A stretch of DNA of 64,000 bases. Source: Bryopsis sp. KO-2023. Lineage: Eukaryota; Chlorophyta; Ulvophyceae; Bryopsidales; Bryopsidaceae. A program made the position numbers and the translations under genes. The stretch spans positions 930,001 through 994,000 of the forward strand of contig BSYQ01000001.1 in NCBI GenBank assembly GCA_030272585.1. The letters run 5' to 3'. The notes beneath the pieces are model-generated. The model did not search any database, was not told the origin of the DNA, and saw nothing but the letters and a program-made list of their open reading frames with translations. Below are positions 44,308 through 56,904 of this stretch, piece after piece. How positions within the stretch are numbered: the stretch's first letter is position 1; every line of letters begins with the position of its first letter.

Positions 44308-45205
44308 TTTCAGCCCCATGGATAGTTGTCCTCGTCTTCGATATCTTCATGGTCCTTGCATTCATCCAACATCGCATAGTTTCGGAAAAACGGCTGGTTG
44401 CAGAGGTGTCCGAACACTCTTTTCCTGATGTCACTTGTAGTGGTGCTGCCACCGGAGCCAGCGGACAAAGAGAAATGGAAGCTGGAACCCGAGGACGAAA
44501 GACTGGCTTCCCCATCAGTTCTATCCTCCAAGCCAAGGTCCTCATAATTCACATCGCTGCACACAAAAGAAAAGCACCACTCGGTGAAACAGAGTCCCTT
44601 GTATAGTGGACTCAGCAAGAGAAAGCCACACGTGCAGGACTGACTACACACCAACGCTCCTTGATTTCTTGAGGGATGTATCGAGCAGTGACGGAATGCT
44701 TGCTCGAGACGCTGGGCCATTCCAGAGCAGTGGTGATTTTAACGTGTCCCTGTTCAGTGGCCTGCACAAGGGTGACTTCATATCCATCATCCAGGTACTT
44801 CTGAAAGTCCGAATCGTCACCAACCAGGCAAACTTTTTTGGCATCTCCAGTATCAGATCCTGCCCAAGGCACCACACATACACGTGTCACGACCATCAAC
44901 CCATCTGCATTTGAATATTCTCAGGTTTGGTGAAAAATATAGGGAGGACCCCCACCAGCAGCAGTATCATACATATAACGACAGCACATCTGGCCACACC
45001 TGAGGATAAGAAGAACACACGAGTTCCGCTGCCACCGATGGTGTATGGATCCTTCTTGACCTTGCGTTTCTTGTCTCCTTCTTCGAATGATTCCACAAAT
45101 TGCTCCTCATCGAGGTCTTCTTTCTCTTCAGGAGCCTCTTGGGGTTGCTCAACAGATTCCGGCTGCTTTGCTTCGGGTTCTTCCGGAACAGTCTGCTCCT
45201 CTGTG
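44308..45205 (-). CDS. Unrecognised single-pass membrane protein (partial, three or more exons)
   Basis: After a CAG acceptor near 45,203 comes an acidic stretch (EEPEAKQPESVEQPQEAPEE) and a basic KKRKVKKD patch. One hydrophobic segment follows (ARCAVVICMILLLVGVLPIF, near 44,940-45,000). A second exon (44,660-44,850) reads GDDSDFQKYLDDGYEVTLVQ and HSVTARYIPQEIKERW. A third (44,308-44,560) reads DVNYEDLGLEDRTDGEASLS, SDIRKRVFGHL and ends EDEDNYPWG, stop. Topology suggests an acidic domain, one membrane span, then a Ser-rich acidic domain. Phase between exons 1 and 2 is not proven and the 5' end is not found. I recognise no family. Confidence 0.45.
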
Positions 45206-45876
45206 TAAAACAAAAAAAAGCCAACCCAGAGATCAAGACGGAGGTCCCCAAGAGATCTGTATCAAACTGGGGGAAGAGAATGTTCATAATTGCATCTGCC
45301 CCATCACTTGCCTATCAAAACAGCTTCTTCTTCTTGTGCATCATTCTCCTCCGGCTGGATTTTAACTGCGAGTTATGCATTTTGTCAATGGAAATCAGTC
45401 TACCAAACACCCCCCAAATCATAAAATCACAACCCCCCCCCCCCAAACCTCCAAGGAGCCCCGTCCTCCCATCATCACTGCCTTCCCCCTACACAGCCCC
45501 TCCCGGTCACTTCCCCCCGATTTCCCCGCCACCTATGCCCTGCCCCTACCACCCCCTCTCGGCCCCTGGGAGGCCCTTCCGCCTTTGATCGCTTGGTGCG
45601 ATACACGACCCTTTTTTCCTGCTCTGCTCATCTTTGCCAGCTCGTTTGCTCTAGCCGCCCAGCAGGTGATGACCTACTTGGACAAGAAAAAAAAAAGGGG
45701 GGGAAGGTGGGTGGCGGCGAGGAACAAGTTGAATCCCACCTTCCCCCCAACACAGTCAGTATCTATCCTTTTAGCATTAAAAATGAGACTTTTCTTTTGA
45801 CAAATATGTTTGACCTAATTTAGATTTTTAAACAACATTAAACAGACAAGATTATATCACCACATTCATTTTGAAC

Positions 45877-45879
45877 AAA

Positions 45880-45966
<87 letters not shown>

Positions 45967-45967
45967 A
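45877..45967. repeat. (AAAT)n microsatellite
   Basis: About 22 uninterrupted AAAT units; the only long tetranucleotide run in the window. The flanks 45,210-45,876 hold C-rich low complexity and no gene. Confidence 0.95.
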
Positions 45968-46129
45968 ACAGTTGGTTTCTTTTTTTCTTTTTCAAGAAAT
46001 AACTCATCAACTCAACGCAACTCACATAAAAACAGTTCCAATGAAATGAGTACAGCACAAAAAATAGCAAAGACAAGGTAGACTTATGTGCTGTTTAGCA
46101 TTGATGGCATACCTTTCACACTTGGCGGC

Positions 46130-47180
46130 TGGGCATTGAGCATTGGGAGCATTGGCAGGTTTTTGAGCTGGGTTTTGACCGCGGAGGGCCTCTTGGGGGC
46201 CAGGGGGTGATCCGCTGGGGGCCTCTTGGGCCCTACACTGGGGAAATACGGGGGCGGGAGGAGCGATGGGAAGGCTCAGACGGACGAAGCTCCTTGGAGG
46301 CGGGTACCAACTTCTTTTTGGCCCTTTGCTCTTTTCCCCCTTTTCCTGTTGGTTTTTATCTCAGCCTACATGCACACAAAAACCCCCAAGTTCAGAAAAC
46401 ACTCAAATATTCAGACGTATTTCTAAAGCAACAATATTTATAGCACACACCACAGCACAAATTTGGATTGTGTTCAATTGATTTTTTGCAGATCACACAG
46501 ACAAACGCATCAGAGAAGGCTCAAAATCATCACCATGTCGATACTTACTTCTGCCTTTTGCTTGAGCAGTGATCTCGTAGAAGAAGGTAACACCTGGGCT
46601 GGTAGGCCATTGCAGGCAGTGGTACCCCTGGAGTGTTCATCCCAGGACCTGGTTCGCCTGGCAGCACCCTGGGACCTCTCATCCCAAGACCTGGTTCTTC
46701 TGGCAGCAGTCTGCGGGGGCTCTGATGGCATCAACACAAAACATAGGCTTATGGTTCAGTAGAACTTCAGATGAATATTCTCAAAATCCATGCCATAATT
46801 CTTTGTTTCAAGTCGGTTGCACACCTGACTACAACTCAAGACGCTTCCGAAAACATACTCCTCCACTTTGCCAGATGGCAGGTCCCCACGAAATTAAAAT
46901 CAACAAATATAACAGGAAAAAAAAATTGAACAGAAAAACATGGGGGCACAAAAGACAAGGATAGGGGTGGCGTGCGATACCATACCTGTTCATCTTGGCG
47001 GCTATCGGAGGAGGAGCAGGAGGAGAGGTCTTGTGCAGAGGGTGCATGGTTCACGGCGGAGGGCCTCTTGGAGGCGAGGGGGTGATCCGTTGGGGGCCTC
47101 AGATGGCCCATCCTCTGGGAGGACACAGGGGGCAGGAGGAGCCATTGAAGGGCTCAGAGGGCCCTATACTTCTTTAACCA
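46130..47180. repeat. Local duplicate blocks with GGAGGGCCTCTTGG
   Basis: 46,178-46,295 and 47,052-47,170 share GCGGAGGGCCTCTTGG, GGGGGTGATCCG and GGCAGGAGGAG-like motifs in the same order. Between them, 46,620-46,720 holds a two-fold repeat reading on the minus strand AARRTRSWDERSQG, AARRTRSWDEHSRG. This resembles AARQNRSWDERAQGG near 51,200, so these are scattered members of one repeated exon type. Confidence 0.55.
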
Positions 47181-47319
47181 CCCTGCACCTGCAAAATTTC
47201 AGAAAGTACGATACGACTAAGCTGTTGTGTTCCAGAAATTAAAAAAACACTTTCAAGATATTGCAGGTCACGCAAGGGAAGCGTATTCCAGGAAATTCTC
47301 ATTCATTATTCTCTGATTG

Positions 47320-49250
47320 TCATCTGTCTGCTATCTCACCTGGTGTAAAGTCATTCCTGCCTCGGACGTCGACCTCTGAAGCTTCCACATGGCCATCCAC
47401 CACGAAGGTTTTCTCCGAACCAGATGCCATGTCAAATCTCTCAGTTCGAATCTCCTCAGATCCATCCTTGTGAATTCTCAGCTGCTGGTCCCAGCCTGTG
47501 CTCCATTGGTTGAAAAACATACATGGCATCAGGTCCAAGTTCTGGGTTGATCTGACAGGACCAAATCCCGACTGGTATGGGCGATGAGATAGGTGGCTGG
47601 AATCTTTTGCCGCCCTTTCTTGCAGTTCCGTAGCACCTTTAAGCATTTGATCGAATAGCTTGATGATCAGACCAGAGCAAAAAAGGAGATTCGTCCTCCA
47701 ACTCAACATCCAGAGCCTCGTAGCATGAGGCAACGCTGCCCCAAAGTCTTTCGATCCCCTGCAAGGCCTGTTCCATTCTTGAGATCCAACGCCACAAGGT
47801 CTGCCTCCCTCACTTTCGTGACCTCTGTGTAGTTGGCTGGGTCTTTTCGTTGGGTGAGCCCATCCACGACCATCAGCATGACTCTGTGTCTGCTTCCTTC
47901 TTCATTCTCGTTGATGGGGTGGGGCCCAATCTTTGCCGCAACATTAGCAAACCCAGAGGCCGGGTGTGTTGCTTCGTCATAGGAAAAGGACTCCAGTATC
48001 TCTTGATCCAGCCCATTTGAAAAAATCTGTATGAATGTCTTCAGCATCTTCTGGCTCTTTTTCCCACCGAAACAGCATTCCAGGCGTCTCAATGGCTAGC
48101 ACCAGCGCTTCAGCAGCCTGATTGGCCTGTACTCCAGAATTCCTCCTTCGGTCGAGCAAGGCTCACTTTCAACTTGGCAATGGCTTTGGTAATATCTTCG
48201 TCATCAGCGGTGCCTGCACAGATTTCGGCACCCCCAGAGAAATCAATGGGTCCATCCATTGCAGGACGTGATCTACCTTTCCTTGTGTTGCCTGCAGGAA
48301 CACAAGGAGCTCCTGTTTCTGAAGGCATAGGTATATTCCTGGGTGACGACCAGGAAATCTCAGAGCTCCCTGATTCGCTGGATGCTGTGTTTTCGCCCCG
48401 ACCAGCAAATATATCTGTGAAATCTACATCGTCAAACATCATCGACTGATTCAAGTCCTTGGGGAATCCAACGCTATTCCGGAGCACAAGTCATCCCCTT
48501 GATTCCCACTCAACATCACGTCGTGCAGATTTTGAGCATGTCGCTGATCACTTCTTTTTCGGTTGTTCAACAGCCCCAGTGATTCAATCTGGCCGGGGGT
48601 GTAGTCAGGCGTGATGCTGCAATATTTTTCGGCTCCTCGAATCCACCTCCTTGATTGGGATGGCATCTGGACGTCGACATTCGTATGCAGTGCTGTGGTT
48701 GATCCTGGTTGCAACATTGAAATCGCTTTCCGAAAGCCTCCAACCAATCCTCGGGCTCTACAGGTGAACCTTGTCTCCGTTTATCCACCCTGGTGCCCAT
48801 TTGCCATCCACATTCCAAAACACTCCATTGCGATGTAAAGCTTGATTCCAAGATGAACGACAGTGGGTTGAAGCACTGTGGCGACTACCTTGTGCCCCAG
48901 GCTGATCATCTGACATGCCTGCTGAAATATGGACGTTCGCTCCTCCGCAGCATCTTTCACTTCAGCAAGTGCAGGGAGGATCTTGGCTGGCGACTCAGCA
49001 TTAATCTCTACCTTTTTTTGGATCTGGTTGACAATGTCCAGTGGCTTGTCTGCGCAATGGACTTTTTCGCTCTCGCCTATGTTTCGCAGAAGTGGTTGCC
49101 TGACCATTTATACTTCGCATCTTGAGACTGACATCTCGCATGGGAACTTCACCATGAACTTCCACTTCAGGTTGCACCAGTCGAGACTTCTTCGGCCACA
49201 CCTCAAACTTTAGTCCATTCATTCTCGGGGGTCTCTGTCGCACCACCAAC
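47320..49250 (-). CDS. Unrecognised multi-exon gene, minus strand
   Basis: Several exon-like blocks lie in 5' to 3' order: RMNGLKFEVWPKKSRLVQPE (about 49,190), QKKVEINAESPAKILPALAE and HKVVATVLQPTVVHLGIKLY (48,800-49,050), SITPDYTPGQIESLGLLNNR (48,570-48,640), DEDITKAIAKLKVSLARPKE with an acidic, Ser-rich lead (48,150-48,470), AAEALVLAIETPGMLFRWEK (48,050-48,130), FSYDEATHPASGFANVAAKI and RVMLMVVDGLTQRKDPANYT (47,830-48,000), and IKLFDQMLKGATELQERAAK to TFVVDGHVEASEVDVRG (47,370-47,680). Frames change between blocks; I could not prove every junction. VMLMVVDG is faintly like a von Willebrand A strand, but no MIDAS motif is seen. Function unknown. Confidence 0.4.
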
Positions 49251-49439
49251 CTACACACCACATTCAAACATGGGGTTAAAACATCCACAAACCGGCCCAA
49301 AGAGAGAAAAATCGAAGAGGAAAGAGAAAAAAGTATACCGAAAGGACTTGCCAGGTGTTTTCAAAACAGTGTGGACAAACTGTAAAAAACGTACATTTAT
49401 AGAAAAACTATGGCCTTACCTTGGCGTGGTACGCATAAG

Positions 49440-51260
49440 GGCTCATCGCATTGGAGCCTGATTTGGGGGACAGCCTCCTGGATGCACTTCCAAGCGATGG
49501 ACTCCGGTTTCACACCAAAACCGATTATTGCCATGGTGCATCAGTTCTCTCCATGCACAGCTTGATGCTCACATCCCGTATCACCAGAGTTTTTTGGGGC
49601 ATCCATCCATGGTGCATTTTGACAAAGGCATGCAAGCCCCACGCATTCATTGATCTTGACGCTAGCCTCCTCGTGGATTTGGGCTCCTGACTGGGAGAGG
49701 TTCACCCCCATTTGATGCTTCATTTCACACGTATCTGAAGCAATTTAATGCACTGAGGTGCTGTGGTGTGGGGCCCACCATCTATTGAACAGATTCTCAA
49801 CCCTGATTCATTCCAATATCAGATGCTCAAAAAGGCTCTATTTTGAGCAGAGATCAACTGTGTCCTCATATCATCTTTTTCGCTGGAAAAGTCAGCAACC
49901 ACCATTTTGAGCGTTGCCCTCTCGTCAGATCCCTTTTCCATTGGATCCAGAAGGGTTTGGCACTCCTCATCTTTGAGCATCAACCGCTGCTTCATTATCG
50001 GCCCAAACAGAATCCAGAGCCCTCGTCACCTTCTCCATCCTGCTGGCAAACTCAGCCTGCAAAGCTTCCAGTTTCCCAGCCACTTTATCTTTTTGCTCCG
50101 AACCTTCGCATACGACATCTTCAGTTACGCTTCATTCAGCAGGGCCTTTCTGAAAGCCTTGCTATCTGTTTCCCTATCCCCCTGGCAACCCATTGTCTCA
50201 ACACATTGACAGTCCCTCTCATCTTCTCCTTTTCCAACTCTAAGACTGCGACAATTGTGGACACTTGCAAGTGCCTTGAGCTGATCACTTTCAGCACTGA
50301 CATCCTCCAGCTGTGCCAAGTAAACTGGGCATTGCAACCTCCTAGATGCACTTCTAGCGAGGGAGTACGGTTCCCCGTCAAAACTGATTATTACCATGGT
50401 GCATTTCACCCCCAGCTTGGTGCTCACATCCCGCACAACCAGATTGTTTCTGGAAACCCATGCACGGTGCATTTTGACAAGGCCATGCAAGCCCCCATAC
50501 ATGCTGACTATGCATTCATTGACCTTCACCTCATGCCAAGCTCCCTGATAAGGGCTCAGCTCTTGTTTCTTCCTCCTCAATTGAGGGCATCTCCAACCAT
50601 ATCTCTGGCCGCCTTGTGAATTTGGGCTCCTGACTGGGAGAGGCAACAACGCTCTTGCCTTGGTGACCATATCTGACCTTTTTTTTTTTCATTTTTTTTT
50701 TCATTTTCTTTTTTTAATGATCCTCTTTTTTTCTTTTTTTTCTTCTTTTCTTTTTTATATATCTTTTTTTTTTTTCCTTATGGTGATCTGTTTTCTTTTT
50801 TTTTTCTTATGGTGATATTTTTCAAAGCTTCCTGTCGTTTCCTTTTTGCTTCTGGCGGCTGCACAATGGTCTGGAGGTGTTTTACCAATTCGACCCGCTG
50901 CTCCGAAGCTTCCATTGGTTCTTCCACATTCTTTTCATCACTGGCATCCTTTCTTCAACATTCTTGTATCATCTTCGTCACTCTCAACAGAAAAAGCTGC
51001 CATTCGAGGCAGCTGTCAAAATCATTCCCGATAGAGTTTCCTTTCTTTTTCAGCCCTTCAGCCTCCTTGGCACCAGCTTGAGCTTCGATGGCATTTTCAT
51101 TACCACCCCTAGAGACGCTGGGGCACGACGTTCATCCCAGAACCTGGAACTGGTCTGCCTGTCACCACCCTGAGCCCTCTCGTCCCAGGACCTGTTTTGT
51201 CTTGCAGCAGCCTGTGCTCTGACTTTCGCTTCCCTTTCAGCTTCTCTAGAAGCAGCTGGA
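49440..51260. repeat. Middle copy of the segmental duplication, with an internal repeat
   Basis: 50,641-51,260 parallels 52,648-53,400 (CTTGGTGACCATATC, a T-rich tract, then CTCTCAACAGAAAAA and CTTTCAGCCCTT). 49,480-49,740 parallels 50,335-50,640 (CATGGTGCAT, TGCATTTTGACAAGGCATGC-like, CTCCTGACTGGGAGAGG), so the block itself contains a repeated exon. On the minus strand both give LSQSGAQIH followed by Glu/Lys-rich text, which may be coiled coil. Confidence 0.65.
50674..50815. repeat. T-rich tract, middle copy
   Basis: Shorter version of the tracts at 36,510 and 52,683, at the equivalent place in the duplicated block. Confidence 0.8.
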
Positions 51261-51268
51261 GCTCTCAC
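51050..51268 (-). other. Probable ancestor of the 129-bp minisatellite; coiled-coil-like exon
   Basis: Plus-strand landmarks GCCTCCTTGGCACC, TTGAGC, GATGGCATTTTCA, ACCACCCTGAGCCCTCT and GTCCCAGGACCTTGTT-like text occur in the same order as in the satellite unit, with about 40 extra bases in the middle. On the minus strand it reads SREAEREAKVRAQAAARQ, then SWDERAQGG and VVMKMPSKLKLVPRR; the satellite gives IKMPSELNPVPRR. It could be an exon of a repetitive minus-strand gene. Confidence 0.6.
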
Positions 51269-51438
51269 GGCATCACCCCCCCTTGGAGACGCCGGGGCAC
51301 GACAGAAGCCTGTGCCCTGATATTTGCCTCTCTCTCATCCTCCTCCTTAGCTGCGGCTTGAGCTCTCATGAGTCAATCAGAGCCCGCAGATTGGGTCTTC
51401 ATCTGAGCACCCCTATCTTTGTTTCCAGCGCCTTGCAA

Positions 51439-54400
51439 GAGGCTGTTCTGACAAGCTCTAGAGCTGATGCCTGTGAACAGAAAGATATTTCATCAAGCAT
51501 ACATACGAAACAGAGAGTTTTAGCTGAAAAAACCATCATGGAATGGCATACAGAAGATCAAATACTCTTGCAATGGGGTTCCGCCACTCACTTGAGCTCG
51601 ACAGCCATGGACTCGGCTTTTGTGCTGGCATCCCTCTCTTCCTTCGGATCAAGAAGGAAGAGATTCTGATTATGTCTCAACATTATGCTGGGCAGAGGCC
51701 ACTTTAGCACGAATAAATGGCACCACGAAGCTGTTCAACTGCCTCCATGTCTTCCTCACGGGATGGATTTTCCTCATCCATCCCAGCTTTGGCCTGAATT
51801 GGCAGCATGTATCCCATTATATAACAGAAGCCAGCATATTCAACAAAGACAAGACAGTGCATGCTGTTCCACTGCTGCTTCAACAAACCTGCTGCAGGGC
51901 ATTCTTGGTGGCTGTCAGCTCGGCATTCAGAACACCAACCGGGGCATCAGCGTTTTCCTTGACCTTGAGGGCATCTTGCACCTGGGAAGGAACTTTCACA
52001 GTGGTGAGGGTTGCAACCAGCACATTAACAGGTGGAAAAATCCAATCATCTGGATCTGAAACTACGAGAAGAAAGCTTCAATGAAAGCTGGAGTGCCCTG
52101 TTGGGCGGGATGGTACCTGACTGGCGAGCATCTGGGCTTGCTGCTTGACGGCAGATTCTTGACGGCGTCCGGTAGCTGCATCGAAATAACTCCTCCTTTG
52201 CTCTTGTTCATGGACTCACTCTGGACTTCATGGACACTCACTGAAGCAGGCAGCAAAAAAGATACAATTGGATGTTGACCGACTCTATTGCGCCAGCGTT
52301 GCTCTTACAGGTTCAAAGAATGGGTATAGGTGGTTGATTACAGTATTTTCCGAACGCTATGAGTAATCCAATCCAACAGTGGTGATTTGATTAGGATTGG
52401 GGTTAGAGTTCTTTCGGAATTCTCCACCAATTTCCCCACCTTGTGCAACGCGCATACAGATCGCACAGGTAATTCCTCAGAAGAGCCGCTCCATCGGCTC
52501 CAAACCCGATTTAATTTTGCAAAACATGCTGATGCTTCATTTCATATGTTTCTGAAGCAGTTTGATGCGCTGGGGTGTTGGTCCCACCATCTCTTGAACA
52601 GATTACTGATTTTTCTTGCATTTTTTTTCCATATCAGACGGTCAACAACGCTCTGGTCTTGGTGACCATATCAGACCACCTTCACACCTTTTTTTTTGTG
52701 ATACTGTTTGTTAGGTTTTTTTGTTACACTGTTTATTTTTTTATATTGTTTTTTATTTTTTTTTATACTGTTATTTTTTTTTTTTGTTATATTGTATATT
52801 TTTTCATATTGTTTTTTTTATATTTTTTTATAGTGTTTTTTATATTTTTTTATACTGTTTTTTTTTTTTTTTTTTGGGTTATACTGTATACTTTTTCATA
52901 TTGTTTTTTTTTATATTTTTTTTGTTTTTTTTATACTTTTTTTTGTTTTTGTTTTTTTTCTTCCCTTGTTATACTTTTTTTTTATACTTTTTTTTTTTTT
53001 TTAAATACTTTTTATATATATATTTTTTTTCCTTTTTTTTTCCTTTTTTTTTTCTTTTTTTTGTACTATTTTTTTTTTGTTACTTTTTTCTTTTTTGGTT
53101 ACTTTCGTTACTTTTTTTTGTTACTTTTGTTTCTTTTTTCTTTTTTGGTACTGTTGTTTCTTTGCCATCACAAGATTTGCTCTCTTCTCCACTTCAGCTC
53201 ACTGCTCCAAAGCCTCCATTGCTTCTTCCGTATTCTTCTCAACACAGCCAGATTTTTTTTGGGGGGGTATCATCTCCCCCCACTCTCAACAGAAAAACTG
53301 CCTTTGGAGGCAGTCGTCGAAACCCTTCCCAACAGAGGCTCCTTTCTTTTCAGCCCTTTAATGGCAATCCCCTCCTTTTCATCGCCCTCTCCTTGACCGA
53401 TCCGAGGCATCCAAAAAAATCACACCCTGAAAAACATTGAACGGTGTGGCTTAAGGCCGCATCCCAAAGTCAACACACCCATAGAAAGATTTGCCAAACG
53501 ATAGGAAGTACCAAACGATAGAACGAATTTGGACATGCACCACCCTCCAAGAAAACATACCTGGCTGCATAGTGTTTCTCTTCGTCGGATTCATTCGATC
53601 CTACACGTTGTGGCGCTGACTCCAATGTTGCAGGTGGACTGGGGGCTGGCCCCCCTGCATCCAACTCACTCGAACTATTCCCTTGATCATCTTTTGTGCC
53701 TTTCTTAGCAGGTGGAACATTGCTCTTTTTTTTGGGGTGGTGGTGTGTTTTCATCTGCTGATCTCCAAGGTTCAAGTCCCTACAAAAAAACCAATACCAT
53801 ATCAAAAACCACCACCTTGCACATCGATTTTGAAGAAAGCGGTTGAAACTCTGTGTGTATATCTGTACTCCATGGGAAGCACCGCGGCAGTTGCCCACCT
53901 TGCATACAATCTTCAAATATGGTTTATGGTTACCAAAAGACTCCTCCAGCCAAGCCCAAAACCTCGGGACCCAGTTCATCCCTTCCCAGCATTCTCCCAT
54001 TCTGCATTCCCTGGTCAACATGCCAGGCAATCTAGTTGCAAAACGAACTGGCATCTATTGGCGATGGTCTCATTTCGGGCCCCTCAGCTCCCATCAAATC
54101 CGACCAACCATCAATTCTCCTCTCCGCTTGAGGTGTCCAAGAGCTCAGGACATTCCAAATTCAAGGCCTCACCAGAATTCATGGGTTGCCATCCATTGTC
54201 GAGGCTCCGCATCCAGTAGTGGTGGCGGTATCGCTTTCTATTATAATCTGTTGAGCCACCTCCTTTTCCGCTGTTGCAGACTTGGCATCATTCATTGCTG
54301 CACCACTCCCACGACTATTTCCCCCCCTTTTTTTTTCACTTCAACTGCTATCTACGAACTGCAGTTTTCCTCTGCAGCTCGAGGACGGTCGGTCACCTCC

Positions 54401-54480
54401 TGAGGCAGAGGAGTTATTTCCAAATCGCTTAGATGGGCGGCGCTTCATTACGTTGCGATAGCAACCCCAGAATTGGGCGC
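51439..54480. repeat. Right copy of the segmental duplication
   Basis: Collinear with 33,949-37,800 except for missing hAT DNA and an extra 53,420-53,830 stretch. Minus-strand pieces look like exons of one coiled-coil-rich gene: DASTKAESMAVELK then GTGAGT (51,600), ENPSREEDMEAVEQLRGAIY (51,715-51,790), VQDALKVKENADAPVGVLNA (51,910-51,980), SDPDDWIFPPVNVLVATLTT (52,000-52,060). No single open gene model could be closed and no family is recognised. Confidence 0.75.
52683..53150. repeat. T-rich tract, right copy
   Basis: T runs with TTATACTGT units; long poly-Phe ORFs here are artefacts. Confidence 0.9.
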
Positions 54481-54599
54481 ACAGCCACCACTTTTGGCTC
54501 CCCGAGCAGCCATGTCACTGCACAAGGTACCCCAGATCCGGATTTCAGGCTTCATTTCAATTGGATTTTTTTCAAAGTAATGATTATTATTCTATAAAG

Positions 54600-56040
54600 T
54601 AGCATCTGTGTTCATTGCTCAAAACATTTCAGAAAAATTTACCCTTCTCCCACGAACGGCCACATGCTTGCCACATGTCGAGCCTGAGTTGGGCTCTCCT
54701 TGTTCATCATCCAACCCAGAAAACCCGGATTGCATCCAGGGTTCCTGGATCCACACTCTGCCTGCCGACAGTCCTATTCCCATTTCCACCATGTCTCAAT
54801 CCAGGGGAACGCGGTTTCCTGGGCCCGCCCCCCTCCCCCGCCCAAGAATCGATGGCCCATCTCTACAAGCTCTTTTTCGGGCATCATTCGGATTTCCTCT
54901 TGCAGGGTTACAGAACAAATCTCCCCCTAGGCTGCACCCACCCGCCATCGTTTTATCTTTCGGTGTCTCAGGGTGACCTGGATCTTCCTGAGCTTCTTTA
55001 CCCATGTTTGCATCCCCATCATAAATATCACTGGCCATATCTACATCAGCCCCTCCCACTTGTTCTGTTGAGTTTCATCCCCCTGCAGCTCCTCACTGAA
55101 GTTGCAGCTCAGAAGGTGTCCATCCGGTTCTTTCACTCTGAGCAGGTCGTTGGCAAATACAGCCTTCATGATCCTGTGCCGAAGGCTTCCCATTATCCCA
55201 GCTGTGATGCCAAAATCAAACACTGCATCCAGAGCACAGATTCAATAAATTCAATGGGTGCATTTATACCGGTGGCTTTTCTTTCGCTGACTCTGTGCCC
55301 CAAAGGATTGGTTTCCATATCTTATTTCCTGGACAGGATGCTTCTCTTGCTCCTGGACCGAATCTTCTCCATCATTTAACCGATATATTTTTGGATCAAA
55401 AAAATTTCACCAACTGTTCAGACCTTCTGCAATGGCTACTTCGAAGCGAGCGATCCTTCCCGAAGACCACGACGACGCTCGTGAGCATATCAGAGGGCTT
55501 CTGCCTGGTCGCGGCACCGACACCGAATCCCCCGAAGGAAACAATGCGAACCTGGACACCAATTCCACGTTGCATTGGATTTGACCCACTTTCGGCGGCT
55601 GCACCAATCATGCAGCTCCTCCTTCGAATCCCCACACACTTTCATGCGCACACTCAGATGGTCGGCTTCGGTGGGGGAACCACCCCCAGAAATATCTTCT
55701 CCACGACGTGGTAGCCGCCGACGTCGGGGTGGACGCCTCTTGTTTCGTCCACGGATCAGTCCTCTCGAAAACGCAAGTCCTCTCGAAAACGCAGTGGATC
55801 GCAAAGTCGTCATTCGTTGTTTCTCCGCGAATTGCCACACTCCTTCGATCCTCACACTCGGAGCGGAGTCGTTCGCACACGTTGAAAGCTTCACTTGAAA
55901 CCTGTTGGAACGAAAAAGAGCGAACAACAAATAAATCACCACCAGCAGAAAATCTGAAGACGTCAAGTGGGGATAAAAAGAGCACCTCGCACCGATCACT
56001 TACTCGCACCCTTCGTTGCGAACACCGTTGAACGATGGCG
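54600..56040 (-). CDS. Possible 5' exons of an unrecognised minus-strand gene
   Basis: A block at 55,041-55,214 reads FDFGITAGIMGSLRHRIMKA and KEPDGHLLSCNFSEELQ after a GATGCAG acceptor. The pattern is faintly like the N-terminal domain of FOP/OFD1/TON1 centrosomal proteins, which is a weak guess. A GC-richer region, 55,430-55,870, is open in several minus frames (e.g. SVRMKVCGDSKEELHDW) and may be a first exon with its promoter near 56,040. An acidic linker (DVDMASDIYDGDANMG) lies at 55,000-55,050. Splice joins are unproven. Confidence 0.3.
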
Positions 56041-56904
56041 ATACTCAAAACATGAATCTCTGGTGGGCCACCCCCTCGCTCTGCAAGAGCTCGGGAGTGG
56101 CCCACCAGAGGGCACGAGACGGGACAAGACAAAAATGTTGAGACGGGAACGCTTGGGTTTTTATCGTTTTTTTAATCGAATTCGGTCGCCGATGCGTGGT
56201 CGTCACCCCTCTGCGTCAAATCAAGCCACCCAGAACTCAGGGCCAACCGCGTGGAAGATATCTGGAAGCAACATGGGAGGGTTGATGTGGAGCACTAGAC
56301 TAGCAGGGTGCAAGATTAGATTTCCAACAAGAGACACTGAAGAATGAGAAAAATTCAGAAATACTGGGCCCATTGATACTTTTCCTCTTGAAAATCAGGT
56401 GAAGGGTAAGAAGGAAAAACTACATCGAGCAGAGGCGAAAGCTGGGGAGGTATTGAGAAAAGAATCTCACAGAATTATCTTGTATGGGCACAAACCCTCC
56501 CGACAATCAACATCAAGCCCACATTTCTCATCAACAATTCAGAGAAGAAATGCTTGCTTTCAATGTTCCAGAGTTAATCGTTAATTCTATGAAAGAAGTC
56601 ATGATACATCAGTCCTGTTGTGGAGCTGACATGCACAACAGCAGTGCAGAACAATATCCAACTTCAATCGGCCACACTTGGCAAGAAATCGAGCCTTTTT
56701 TTGGATAATTCGGGGCAAGAGAAGAAATGGTCCCTTACCACATCACTCTGCCCCAATTCGATATCTCAATATACATATATTTCATTATCAGATGTCTCTA
56801 ATCCCCTCCATTCTTCCTACAGCTATGAAACCAGGCCGCACTTACATTTCCATTTTTCTATTTCAATCAGATCGAAGAGCCGATAGCGGGGTCGGAACGA
56901 ATCA
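56041..56904. other. Intergenic, nothing recognised
   Basis: About 860 bases with no coding signal or repeat that I could support. It lies between a possible divergent first exon and the ATPase 3' flank. Confidence 0.4.

Noticed and set aside
55396..55999. Arg-rich ORFs in several frames on both strands
   Set aside because: GC-rich region open in many frames at once; no frame has a family match, so only a tentative first-exon note is kept.
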